From assembly GCF_002875945.1 (NCBI RefSeq), contig NZ_MCZK01000144.1:160678-224677 (forward strand): a stretch of 64,000 nt of DNA, in the 5' to 3' direction. Each line of letters starts with the position of its first letter. Within the stretch, counting starts at the first letter, position 1. This DNA comes from Vibrio lentus (GTDB lineage Bacteria; Pseudomonadota; Gammaproteobacteria; Enterobacterales; Vibrionaceae). This document shows, in pieces, positions 59,701 to 63,999 of the stretch. The translations under genes and the position numbers were made by a program. The notes beneath the pieces are model-generated. The model did no database searches. It was not told the origin of the DNA and saw only the letters and a program-made list of their open reading frames with translations.

Positions 59701-60060
59701 GCCATAATTTACGTCACCGCGATTACCTAGATGATCAATAGAAACTCCGCCAGCAGCGCCAGCGAATGAAACGTTCCCATCGCCACTTTTGTTAATGTCC
59801 GCATACCCGGCAGCACCTTTTACATTTAGGTTGCCAACAGAGTCTTCTACTCTTAGATATGCCGCACCACCTACTACCGTATCATTTCCGCTACCCGTAT
59901 AAACCGTCGCCCCAATTGAACCGACAGTGACGTGATCATCACCTCCACGAGCATGTATTTCGCCGCCAAAACCGATAGCAACAATGTTGTTGTTACCTTC
60001 ATCGGCGGAATAGTTCCCTGTAAAGAAGTATTCAACACTTCTCCAAAATGGTTTTCCCAT
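44764..60060 (-). CDS. rtxA: MARTX toxin RtxA (5098 residues)
   Basis: Giant secreted multifunctional-autoprocessing RTX toxin, exported by a type I system; its repeat ends form a pore that delivers the effectors into host cells, where the protease releases them. Order: N-terminal A repeats (about 25-690), B repeats (about 690-1370), an NGDFE beta domain (about 1460-1600), Lys/Glu-rich coiled coil (about 1604-1840), DUF1, MCF copy 1, ABH, MCF copy 2, RRSP, CPD, then C-terminal repeats to 5098. The frame is intact over 15.3 kb. All checkable catalytic residues are present: Cys2562/His2674/Asp2693 and Cys3235/His3347/Asp3366 (MCF), Ser2959/His3069 (ABH), Glu3785/His3787/Glu3815/His3915 (RRSP), His4071/Cys4120 (CPD). 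No Rho-inactivation (RID) or actin-crosslinking domain. Start ATG follows AGAG and a T8 tract. Preceded by rtxC, 21 bp upstream. Confidence 0.97.
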   Translation of the reverse strand: MGKPFWRSVEYFFTGNYSADEGNNNIVAIGFGGEIHARGGDDHVTVGSIGATVYTGSGNDTVVGGAAYLRVEDSVGNLNVKGAAGYADINKSGDGNVSFAGAAGGVSIDHLGNRGDVNYGGVAAYNGITRKGLSGNVTFGGAGGYNSLWHETNQGNLSFTGAGAGNKLDRTWFNKYQGSSGNVTFDGVGAANSISSRVETGNITFRGAGADNHLVRKGKVGDITLQGAGASNRIERTRQSDDVYVETRGNIRFEGVGGYNSIYSDVAHGDINFSGGGAYNKITRKGSGNDFKGEGLANANADEIVLTKAVMSGSWVGQNHQVTGISSSREPNTYLFAFADDTYTKINKVQLRNDPQTGLLEYYSTAWYKAGNHLDNLSDLDISSQGGFNAVNINGAYTLSDLTVEHQQSVTVHAVEKDLTEYEWVTYANGALIDAEDVVLADAKMGGHAISTNGTTVDVKGVKSNRKSNTYVYAKVLGPYTKIVVVELANDSETGELKYQARSWYKEGNYTGNLANEDISSANGYHSMGRGGYSLSDLQYSVNAVRSTSETVADIDEYNEQALIKPATDTGESSGDVRFNGVGGGNVIKSNVTRGDVHFNGGGIANVILHSSKFGDTEFIGGGAANVIVKSGDEGDLTFRGAGLANVLVHQSKQGKMDVYAGGAVNVLVRIGDGEYLAHLLAYGNISVQKGNGNSRLTMLGGYNTHTQIGSGNGLWLAVGGFNVMTQVGKGDIASVLVGGANVMTKVGDGDLTAGMLGGANIITHISGDDTASNTTAVALGGANILTKKGNGNALAVMGGGANVLTHVGDGTTTGVMVGGANILTKVGDGDTTGIMLGIGNVLTHVGDGQTIGVMGAAGNIFTKVGDGTSIAAMIGVGNIFTHVGEGNAWALMGGLGNVFTKVGHGDALALMVAEANVFTHIGDGTTVALMVAKGNIATKVGNGTSIAAMVGNANIFTQVGNGSTFAAMLGQANIMTKVGNDLTAALMIGKANIYTHVGDGTSLGLFAGELNVMTKVGNGTTLAAMFGKANIMTHVGDGLTGVLALGEANIITKVGDDFMGVVAAAKANVVTHVGDATTAAVLAGKGNILTKVGEGTTVGLLISKVGNVMTHVGDGTTIGLAKGKANIITKVGDGLGVNVAWGQANIFTHVGDGDRYNFAKGEANIITKVGDGQEVSVVQGKANVITHVGNGDDYTGAWGKANIITKVGDGRNVVLAKGEANIITQVGDGDSFNALWSKGNIVTKVGDGMQVTAAKGKANITTTVGNGLSVTAAYGDANINTKIGDGISVNVAWGKYNVNTKVGDGLNVAVMKGKANVNIHVGDGLGINASYARNNVAIKVGNGDFYSLAVASSNTSSNKLSALFDNIKQTLLGVGGSQAINYLVQGDEASSSGIQKGRGAISTPEITELDGFALDEIEEVGSDLGDGLSGSVTNVETPDLSSMENELNIEESSDQAQAPNLIVNGDFEQGGDGWESTHGVEASYSSSAYGVSGEGHGSRVTELDTYTNTSLSQNLTDLAEGEVIAVSFDFAKRAGISSNEGIEVLWNGDVVFSTSGDEAAWQQKTLKLTANSGSNRIEFKGTGHNDGLGYVLDNVVAKSETSHQANAVADNAEQNQAAKNAMSDKERAEADRQRLEQEKQKQLEAVSGSQAQLESTDQEALESNGQAQRDAVNEESEAVTKDLTAMAQGLDVLDNKAEYTGVSGDHWRDRFAGGLLKDVQTQLDNAKDVSGEQIADAKQAHKDNQKNVNDSVAKSEAGVAKGEDNRASAEQDIADAKADADARKAEATTKTNEAKQAESNANNSARDAEERGNSDARNAENKANQAQADAKGSKQNENDRPDRQGASGSGLSNESHSIPSEKTTSSDVDTVNPQSADGRFSEGLSEQEQEALEGATNAVNRLQINAGIRTKNTGSSVTSLFTESNADSIVLPTTYSQDVARKEIRISGVDLEELSGGQGNQATGQHSSKSVPGFQGHFSSTSIGIENELSGLVVVLPKNSAQTFGYVHDSQGNPLFMLTKDMNQGGYSNPARIADINGVNNWQTHTIELVTYPSETSDTTAVESRKEAMLWLAKEFTGHINQSNHQSLPQLVSDDGHFTLVISNSKHLIAAGNGTAIEAQGQTIGMTPSGQQATMGISAKEFGSSSSLEVRLLESAPWYQSGLRDEFLVNSNEHKLDDPTAAQNVFAYLTSIYSKTADLAKEYGIYINDWDPVSEGFSPNAQGLTDPKVKNAWEILPRTKPVKMLELLSADDSRYVRQQIIGKLKGSYSESLAKSVFEYFQYGGEVAGHGINNATTGNVQQPEPAILFEFRSVPNVLSEFVPKTESTAKVDVKALDHFDSASRKAIIAEVNALVSGSDDFDTWYQEYRASKGQPPVKKPKSSASANHKAEWLMTQHADKWTKITAPYIESNETSTSTQAKVDTGEVLKGLQEDFKRYGDALKPDTSVPGKSKDIRTTKDFLNGYKNDHAKDIVDGFNSDMSIKQLVDLFVKGSWSAEQKGALAWEIESRALKVTFQNKSEKYNRLFREIASAGVVDAKATEQLAPQLMLMNLSNDGFGGRCDPLSKLVLVAKQLENDGQAGVARQLLEKMYSAAAVLSNPTLYSDSEKANASKLLSSLAAIHAKNPMHDTSIKVWQEKLEGKQALTVNGVVEKITDVSANGKPVLLELDAPEHAMAAWAKGSGDDRVYGFYDPNAGIVEFSSAEKFGAYLKRFFGKSDLNMAQSYKLGKNDAGEAIFNRVVVMDGDTLASYKPTIGDKTTMQGILDLPVFDATPISKPEVSDVLSGNEKHKENVAIENDGTPPRDKESVSPLTRFLNNELFGTKDARRKVGDITQTLLGLAVEKGESQKVTLKGEAGRLSGYFHKGAKASEGEESVGNGKVVLFLHGSGSSSEEQASAIRSHYHKQNIDMLAVNMRGYGESDGGPSEKGLYQDARTMFKYLVNDKGIDPSNIIIHGYSMGGPIAADLARFAAQNGQAVSGLLLDRPMPSMTKAITAHEVANPAGIVGALSKAVNGQFSVEKNLKGLPKDTPIMLLTDNEGLGGEGEKLRAKLAVSGFNVTGEQTFYGHEASNRLMSQYAEQIVSGLFDADRVSADASEVLKGIKNDLSRYGEALKPDTTVPGKSKDIRTTKDFLNGYKTDHAKDIVEGFRPDMNIKQLVDLLVKGNWSAEQKGALAWEVESRGLKATFQAKSEKHNRLFRDVASSGVTDVKASEQLAPQLLLLNLSNDGFGGRCDPLSKLILVAKQLESDGQVGVARKLLEKMYSTAAVLSNPTLYSETERANASKLMDSLAAIHAKNPMHDTSMKVWQEKLEGKKALTVTGVIEKITDVSVDNKPVLLELDAPGHAMAAWAKGDGENRVYGFYDPNAGVVEFSSKDKFSTYLTRFFGKSDLNMAQRYRLPKNDVGEAIFNRVVVMDGNTLATYKPTLGDKTTLQGILDLPVFDATPIKKSTEVKVTDLESLGNKTKLVVDLSTIMTKQELKDGGKVFAKPIGASYQAILDQVELVHSSTGRGQVGASFELNKQINNYLAEHPTSGRNLALTTLKEQVNTALFSGKMKVTQENIDAIAQTRTDLAARIYVVAMEEANGEHAGLTDMMVRWANEDPYLSPKQGYAGETPSDLGFDAKYHIELGEQYSDFKQWLEKSQSADLLSKAVLDEATKTVHLGYSYQELQDLTGVESVQMAFYFLKEAAKKSDPMTSDSAEMILLKKFADQSYISQLETDRMDQIEGIYRSSHETDVDNWDRRYSGAGYDELSDKLAGANGGVEEQLSVLLNERKGLLIGEVHGSDVNGLRFVNEQMDALKKQGVTVIGLEHLRSDLAQPLLDNYLSTGIMSSELSAMIKTKHLDITLFENARANGMRILALDANSTARPTVSGTEHGLMYRAGAANNVAVDALQALPDGEKFVAIYGKAHLQSHKGIESFVPGITHRLGLPALKVSASDQFVIEQDDKTLRTVYDDVANKPKIDFRSSLSGSDDTVKNKDVNSWERLIVSPQSDGGETRFDGQIIIQMENDSSVSKAAENLAGKHPDSTVVVQLDSDGNYRVVYGDPSKLPKDKSTGQLRWQLVGHGRDESENNNTHLSGYSADELAVKLAAFNQAFSEAENVKTNPDHISVVGCSLISDDKQNGFGRLLIQSMGDNDIRSNVSVRSSEVAVDSNGRKHTRDENGHWVQKEKSNKVTLSWDEQGKVTEKHERIRNGIAEGDIDLSRVGTSDVDALARGAIAENSDVFNAPEKRKNDTESSSSGSSKSKLSYSGNIQVNVGDGEFTAVNWGTSNVGIKVGTGGFKSLAFGDNNVMVHVGDGESKHSFDIGGYQALEGAQMFIGNRNVSFNLGQSNDLIVMMDKSIPTPPLVNPFDGASRISGVLKSIASSGEGQDWLAAQEQQWTLSGAKKFVKDMSGLDQSSSVDYTSLVDLDSQNERSSRGLKNDAEATLNKQYNQWLGGSDNSDSSKMSRADKFRQANEKLAFNFAVGGQGADIQVTTGNWNFMFGDNIQSILDTNLGSLFGLMTQQFSTTGQAKTTFTYSLEDLPRQLKNKLLGQLAGVGAETTLGDIFGVDYTAAGHIVSRTGESVDGVAILKEMLEVVGEFSGDQLQAFVDPAKLLDNLESGVNMGADGIKTFAETHGLKEKAPKEEEDDSSVSVNGTNVAGAQDNGDVITADSSAKEDRAFGFNSLNLPNLFATIFSENKQTEMKSLVENLKENLTADLLNMKEKTFDFLRNSGHLQGDGDINVSLGNYNFNWGGDGKDLGAYLGDNNNFWGGRGDDVYYATGTSNIFTGGEGNDMGVLMGRENMMFGGEGNDTAVVAGRINHVFLGAGDDESFVFGEGGEIDTGTGRDYVVTSGNYNRVDTGDDQDYSVTIGNNNQVELGAGNDFANVFGNYNRINASGGNDVVKLMGYNAVLNGGEGDDHLIAAALSKFSQFNGGEGSDVMVLGGFQNTFKGGTGVDSFVVSGDVIDNLVEDIRSEDNIVFNGIDWQKLWLERSGYDLKLSILRDPESESESDQAKFEHIGSVTFNDYFNGNRAEVVVDMGDKDSGGEREYTTLSDTSIDALVQAMSGFSPQAGDNGFIDNLNSKSRAAITMAWSDTSHGKKAFA
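45170..45870 (-). repeat. RtxA C-terminal RTX repeats
   Basis: Residues about 4733-4963 with GGxGxD calcium-binding nonapeptides (GGEGNDMGVL, GAGDDESFV, GGEGDDHLI) of the RTX class, which fold on export into calcium. A G9 tract of the coding strand lies in this region at 45822-45830. Confidence 0.9.
47341..48114 (-). other. RtxA cysteine protease domain (CPD)
   Basis: Residues about 3983-4240. Inositol-hexakisphosphate-activated autoprotease that cuts between effectors, after leucines. His4071 in LVGHGRDES and Cys4120 in VVGCSLIS, spaced 49 apart as in V. cholerae. Preceded by DVNSWERL. Confidence 0.92.
48136..49707 (-). other. RtxA effector region 5: Ras/Rap1-specific endopeptidase (RRSP, DUF5)
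   Basis: Residues about 3452-3975. RRSP cleaves Ras and Rap1 in their Switch I and so stops ERK signalling. It has the N-terminal four-helix membrane-localisation part (about 3453-3560), then catalytic residues Glu3785 and His3787 (GEVHGSD), Glu3815 (GLEHLRSD) and His3915 (YGKAHLQ). Distances of 30 and 130 residues from the first Glu equal those in the V. vulnificus protein. Confidence 0.88.
49723..50769 (-). other. RtxA effector region 4: MCF cysteine protease domain, copy 2
   Basis: Residues about 3098-3446. Full MCF domain with Cys3235 (GGRCDPLSK), His3347 (GHAMAAWAK) and Asp3366 (GFYDPNAG), spacing identical to copy 1. It begins ASEVLKGIKNDLSRYG, matching the VLKGLQEDFKRYG start of copy 1. 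Separated from copy 1 by the ABH domain. Confidence 0.88.
50791..51717 (-). other. RtxA effector region 3: alpha/beta hydrolase (ABH) domain
   Basis: Residues about 2782-3090. In other MARTX toxins this domain is a phosphatidylinositol-3-phosphate-specific phospholipase that blocks autophagy. Nucleophile elbow GYSMGG holds Ser2959, FYGHEAS holds His3069, and Asp3038 in LLTDNEGLGG is the probable acid. The oxyanion region LFLHGSGSSSEEQ is present. Confidence 0.85.
51730..52791 (-). other. RtxA effector region 2: MCF cysteine protease domain, copy 1
   Basis: Residues about 2424-2777. The MCF (makes-caterpillars-floppy) domain autoprocesses in host cells after binding ARF proteins. The RCD tripeptide carries catalytic Cys2562 in GGRCDPLSK; His2674 is in EHAMAAWAK and Asp2693 in GFYDPNAG. 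Spacing Cys-His is 112 and His-Asp 19, the same as in copy 2. It is about 82 percent identical to copy 2 by eye with no gaps. Confidence 0.88.
52861..54183 (-). other. RtxA effector region 1: DUF1-like domain
   Basis: Residues about 1960-2400. Matches from memory the region called DUF1 in Vibrio vulnificus MARTX (FSSTSIGIENELSGLVVVLP, SAQTFGYVHDSQGNPLFM, LAKEYGIYINDWDPVSEGF). Function not established. The following segment to the first MCF is a linker. Confidence 0.6.
55960..57990 (-). repeat. RtxA B repeats
   Basis: Residues about 690-1370: dozens of 19-20-residue units of the form TxVGDGxxxxxxxGxANI, so VGDG or VGNG recurs about every 20 residues. The DNA is correspondingly near-repetitive with a period close to 57-60 bp. 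Confidence 0.92.
57990..59990 (-). repeat. RtxA N-terminal A repeats with an inserted tandem cassette
   Basis: About 20-residue repeats of the form GxxFxGAGxxNxIxR fill residues about 25-290 and 560-690. Between them (58440-59160) lie two related non-glycine segments of about 105 and 110 residues, each running from a VLxxAxMxG start through SxRxxNTYxxA to a YxLSDL end, so an internal duplication is visible. The region belongs to the host-membrane translocation machinery. Confidence 0.85.
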
Positions 60061-60081
60061 AAAAAAAACTCTAAATTTGGG

Positions 60082-60543
60082 TTAAATAGAAAACCACTGT
60101 ACTTTTCTGATACAGCGATCATTTTGAACATCGACCTTGCCGCGGACAGTGCAAACTTTCTGCCCCTTCCACGGAAGGAATACACGGCGTCGAAGGTCAT
60201 TTACGACCTCTCGACCATGCCCGAATGGCGCTATCATCTCTGGAATATAAATATGCTGACCGGACCGCCAGTCAGATAAAGAGATTTCTCGATCCCCTGA
60301 TAGCAGTGCATCTCGACTCTGCTCAGACAAAAACGCCCAATTACAAAATGCAATTGGGCGACCTTGTTCATCTTCGTAATAGCAAAACTGGTTTAGCTCA
60401 AACGCCGGCATAATGCGCTGCTGCCATTCAGCAACAACGTATCTGCTGTGGAGAGGCGAATGCTGACTTAACAACATCACCCCACCAATTAAATTTTTAA
60501 TTTGAGCTAATGTAAGATTTGCTGATTGATGTGTAATAGACAT
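60082..60543 (-). CDS. rtxC: RTX toxin acyltransferase RtxC
   Basis: HlyC-type lysine acyltransferase, which adds a fatty acid to toxin lysines in the cytosol. The 153-residue protein has the SPLH motif with catalytic His32 and the IAPFGHGREVVNDLRRR block near residue 105, plus FCNWAFLS near 66. It lies 21 bp upstream of rtxA on the same strand and 26 bp after rtxH, as expected for an rtxHCA operon. Whether MARTX toxins need acylation is uncertain. Confidence 0.93.
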   Translation of the reverse strand: MSITHQSANLTLAQIKNLIGGVMLLSQHSPLHSRYVVAEWQQRIMPAFELNQFCYYEDEQGRPIAFCNWAFLSEQSRDALLSGDREISLSDWRSGQHIYIPEMIAPFGHGREVVNDLRRRVFLPWKGQKVCTVRGKVDVQNDRCIRKVQWFSI

Positions 60544-60569
60544 ATGCTCTATATCACCGAATACAGCTA

Positions 60570-60914
60570 TTATTTAGCTTTAGAAGCTCTCTTCTTTGGC
60601 GCAGGTTTTTCTTCTGTCTGCACTTCTTCAGTCTGCTCAACATTAGGCTCGTCTGAAGGTAAAAAACCTGCTGCAACTAACTTGTCAAATTCTGCCGACA
60701 TACGAGGATCTTCGAGCATATTTTTAACCATTGAGACCATATACATAAAACCAGAAGCTGGCATATGAACGACTTGTTTAAGTTCGAGGTCACCATCATT
60801 TTCAGCCATTACGCCGCTAGCCATATTGTTTTGATCTTGACCTACGAAATAAAGAGAGAAAACACCTTTATTGTAATTAACACTAGATACTGTTTGAACA
60901 AACTTTTCTGTCAT
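60570..60914 (-). CDS. rtxH: Conserved MARTX operon protein RtxH
   Basis: A 114-residue protein with no assigned function, conserved as the first gene of rtx operons in Vibrio. It has a compact N-terminal part (VQTVSSVNYNKGVFSLYFVGQD, LKQVVHMPASGFMYMVSMVKNM) and a basic, Glu/Lys/Ala-rich tail (EKPAPKKRASKAK). It carries no signal peptide. Synteny with rtxC and rtxA is the main evidence. Confidence 0.82.
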   Translation of the reverse strand: MTEKFVQTVSSVNYNKGVFSLYFVGQDQNNMASGVMAENDGDLELKQVVHMPASGFMYMVSMVKNMLEDPRMSAEFDKLVAAGFLPSDEPNVEQTEEVQTEEKPAPKKRASKAK

Positions 60915-61270
60915 AAATTAAACCTGATTAATTATACACAACGGCTCGATTAGCCTTAAAACAACTATTATTAAAATAGACAAAAACACCAAATAATGAT
61001 TAATGATATTTTATAAATTAATTTTACACTCCAAAAAAACTTGAATCAACTTACTTTTATTTTTGTTTTAGAGTATATATTCTATTAATTTAACAACTAA
61101 AACCGCCCATTATCACAATAAAAAAAATAAACAATGCACTTTCTTAGAGGAATATTGCATGTTTTTTTTTGTTGTGGTTATTAGAAATATAAATTTGAAG
61201 AGTTACTTACGTGCTGATACTATGCCGCCCTTTTTTAAACACCATAAAAATCAGCAACGAAGCTTAAATA
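60915..61270. promoter_or_regulatory. Divergent rtxHCA / rtxB promoter region
   Basis: A very AT-rich 356-bp gap with promoters for both directions. It contains a T9 tract at 61162-61170 and a candidate leader ORF (61159-61284). No other gene is visible. H-NS-type silencing would fit the composition, but this is inference. Confidence 0.6.
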
Positions 61271-61284
61271 ATGACACAAAATGA
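61159..61284 (+). CDS. Candidate leader ORF overlapping the rtxB start
   Basis: ATG at 61159 preceded by an AGAGGA site at good spacing, 41 codons starting with a run of three Phe codons within a T9 tract, and stopping 14 bases inside rtxB in another frame. The peptide begins MFFFVVVIRN. The ribosome site in front of rtxB itself is weak, so translation of this leader could feed rtxB. No homology is claimed; it may be non-coding. Confidence 0.3.
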   Translation: MFFFVVVIRNINLKSYLRADTMPPFFKHHKNQQRSLNNDTK

Positions 61285-63376
61285 AGTTCTAACCCTGAAA
61301 TGTATAAACCTCTACTTAAGTATTTTAGGCGTAAAAGAAGACATAACGAATATAAAAAACACAACTAAAGAATCAAACAACTTCAACGATGAATTAAAGA
61401 AAATACAAACAAACAACAAAGTTAATGTTGTAATTAAACGTTCAAAAACAAAAAAAATTAACAATATAACAACACCTGTTATTCTATTTGATGCTCAAGG
61501 CTTACCATTTATTTTAGCTAAAGCTAATAAAGAATCTTGTTTAATACAAAACCCTAATAAAGAATCTCCTGAAGTTATTCCCTATGATAAAATAAACTCG
61601 ATATGGAACAAAAGTTGGCTTGAAATAAAACAACCTCAATCACGTTTTGATATCACCTGGTTCATTCCTGAGTTTTTGCAACACAAAAGAATACTCGGGG
61701 AAATTTTTTTGTTTTCTTTTGTATTGCAAATACTCGCCTTAATCTCACCGCTATTTTTTCAAGTTGTGATGGATAAAGTGCTTGTACATCAAGCTTGGTC
61801 AACCCTTGATGTGCTTGTTATAGGGCTTGTGATCACTGGTATTGTAGAGGTTATACTTCGTGGCTTGCGCGAATATCAATATGCACACACAGCCAATAGA
61901 ATTGACATTCAATTAGGGCTTAAGTTGGTAAAACACTTGTTTGGCCTTCCTCTAATGTTCTTCAAAACACGCCAAGTAGGAGCCATCGTAACTCGCGTGC
62001 GTGAGCTTGATACAGTACGAGAATTCTTAACAGGCTCGATGTTTACTTTAACGGTCGAGTTCTTGTTCATGTTTGTCTTTCTCTACGTAATGAGTTTACT
62101 TTCACCTCCCCTCACATGGCTATTTATTGCAACCATCCCTCTTTATGTATTTCTCGCTTGGTGGCTAACACCTCGAATGCAAACTGCGGTAGAAGAGCAA
62201 TTTACGCACGCCGCTGCAAATACCTCTTTTCTCACAGAGACAGTGGCTGGCAGCGAAACTCTAAAAAGCTTAGCCGTAGAGCCTCGTTTTGTTCGCCGTT
62301 GGGACGATCAAACGGAAAAAATGGTCTCTACTGGGTACGTGGTTCAGCAACTCAACAACCGATCCAACCATGTCGTTCAACTCATCCAAAAAGTAACAAG
62401 TGTAGGAGTTCTGTGGTTAGGGGCAACAGAAGTACTGTCATTGGAAATGACTATCGGCCAACTGATCGCTTTTAATATGATGACAAACCATATAGCCCAA
62501 CCTTTATCACGCATGGTTGAGTTATGGGGGCAATTTATTCAAACGCGCGTGGCACTAGAAAAATTGGGAGACATGCTCAATTTACCTGTGGAGCAACACA
62601 CAGGGAACGATACGATTGCATTACAAGGCGCGATTTCATTCAAAAACATCCTATTTCGTTACCAACCAGATATCCCACCGACCCTTAAAAACTTGTCCCT
62701 AGATATCCAAGCAGGTGAAACATTAGGCGTTGTGGGAACATCAGGTTCAGGGAAAAGTACTCTAGCTCGATTACTGCTACGACTCTACAGCCCTGAAAAA
62801 GGGTTAATAACGGTTGATAACACACCACTGAATCAAATTAGCATCCAGCAACTGCGCCAACAAATCGGCATAGTTCTGCAAGAAAACTACCTATTTAACA
62901 ACAGTGTTTGTGAAAATATTGCCCAATCGAAACCTGAAGCTAGCCTAGAAGAGGTTATCGAAGCGGCGAAACTTTCTGGAGCTCACGAATTTATCATGAA
63001 GCTCCCAATCGGCTATGACACGATCTTAGCCGAAGGTGGGCAGTCCCTTTCTGGCGGGCAGAGACAACGCCTGGCGATTGCGCGAACTCTACTTTCAGAC
63101 CCCAAAATTATGATCCTGGATGAAGCCACGAGTGCACTAGATGACGAATCACAAGCGTTGATTCAATCCAATATGGCAAATATCGCGAAGGGTCGTACGG
63201 TCATCACTATCGCTCACCGGTTATCCACCGTACGAGATTGCGACCGAATTATCGTTCTACACCAAGGTAATATCGTCGAGCAAGGTAGCCACCAGCAGTT
63301 AATCACATTGGGCAAACAGTACAAACAATTGTGGCAACTTCAGCAAGAGCTCAAGCAAGAGGATTCAAACGCATGA
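61271..63376 (+). CDS. rtxB: Type I secretion ABC transporter RtxB
   Basis: ATP-driven inner-membrane exporter for the toxin, working with RtxD and an outer-membrane TolC. The 701-residue protein has a degenerate peptidase-like N-terminal domain (about 1-120) with unusually AT-rich, Asn/Lys-rich coding, an ABC membrane domain with six helices (about 140-420), and an ATPase domain with Walker A GTSGSGKST near 490, signature LSGGQRQR near 595, Walker B IMILDEATSALD near 615 and IAHRLS. Its stop overlaps the rtxD start by four bases (ATGA). It is divergent from rtxH. Confidence 0.94.
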   Translation: MTQNEVLTLKCINLYLSILGVKEDITNIKNTTKESNNFNDELKKIQTNNKVNVVIKRSKTKKINNITTPVILFDAQGLPFILAKANKESCLIQNPNKESPEVIPYDKINSIWNKSWLEIKQPQSRFDITWFIPEFLQHKRILGEIFLFSFVLQILALISPLFFQVVMDKVLVHQAWSTLDVLVIGLVITGIVEVILRGLREYQYAHTANRIDIQLGLKLVKHLFGLPLMFFKTRQVGAIVTRVRELDTVREFLTGSMFTLTVEFLFMFVFLYVMSLLSPPLTWLFIATIPLYVFLAWWLTPRMQTAVEEQFTHAAANTSFLTETVAGSETLKSLAVEPRFVRRWDDQTEKMVSTGYVVQQLNNRSNHVVQLIQKVTSVGVLWLGATEVLSLEMTIGQLIAFNMMTNHIAQPLSRMVELWGQFIQTRVALEKLGDMLNLPVEQHTGNDTIALQGAISFKNILFRYQPDIPPTLKNLSLDIQAGETLGVVGTSGSGKSTLARLLLRLYSPEKGLITVDNTPLNQISIQQLRQQIGIVLQENYLFNNSVCENIAQSKPEASLEEVIEAAKLSGAHEFIMKLPIGYDTILAEGGQSLSGGQRQRLAIARTLLSDPKIMILDEATSALDDESQALIQSNMANIAKGRTVITIAHRLSTVRDCDRIIVLHQGNIVEQGSHQQLITLGKQYKQLWQLQQELKQEDSNA

Positions 63377-63999
63377 AAAGTGTCATCAAGCGATTCTTGG
63401 CCAAATTTCAAATAAACCAAGCGACTGAGAAGCATTACGAGTTTTTGCCTGCGCACCTCGCCCTATCACAACGCCCTCCTTCACCATTTGCTCGAATAAC
63501 GGCCATCACTCTCAGCTTGGGAGTCATTGCTGTATTAATTTGGGCGTATTGGGGGAAATTAGATATACAAGCGACAGCTACCGGGCGTTTCGTTGTATCT
63601 GGCCGATCACAAGTGATTCAATCTTATGAACAAAGCCGAGTTCTCTCTATTCACGTCAAAGATGGGCAACGAGTGACAGAAGGTGCGCCGCTTCTTACTC
63701 TTGATACCTTAGGCATCAATCAAGACATTACCCGTTTAATCACTCAGTCTGAATTTCAGACTAACGACCTAATTCGATACCAATCTTTAAATAGTGGCCT
63801 ACCACTATCTAAGAACCTATTATTTTCAGCCTTACCACTCGAACAACAAGCGTTGATCAATGAAAACTTCTTGAGTGAGAAACGTGAATATGAGTCGACC
63901 CTTGCAAGTATCAAAGCAGAAATGCAGGTCAACAAAACATCACAAGCGGCTCGTCAAAGTGACATCAACGCATTAATCCAGTGGCTCTTCTCCGCTTAG
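63373..63999 (+). CDS. rtxD: HlyD-type adaptor RtxD, truncated at 208 residues
   Basis: Periplasmic adaptor of the type I exporter. The ATG at 63373 overlaps the rtxB stop and gives an N-terminal cytoplasmic segment, one TM helix (about 41-60), and the lipoyl-type start (ATATGRFVVSG, then VLSIHVKDGQRVTEGAPLL) followed by a coiled-coil helix. The frame stops at TAG (63997-63999) after 208 codons, although the family is about 450-470 residues long, so half of the protein is missing. The last residues, from about WLFSA on, do not look like the coiled coil that precedes them. The base preceding the window end is not enough to decide between a frameshift, an insertion or an error. Confidence 0.75.
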   Translation: MKSVIKRFLAKFQINQATEKHYEFLPAHLALSQRPPSPFARITAITLSLGVIAVLIWAYWGKLDIQATATGRFVVSGRSQVIQSYEQSRVLSIHVKDGQRVTEGAPLLTLDTLGINQDITRLITQSEFQTNDLIRYQSLNSGLPLSKNLLFSALPLEQQALINENFLSEKREYESTLASIKAEMQVNKTSQAARQSDINALIQWLFSA

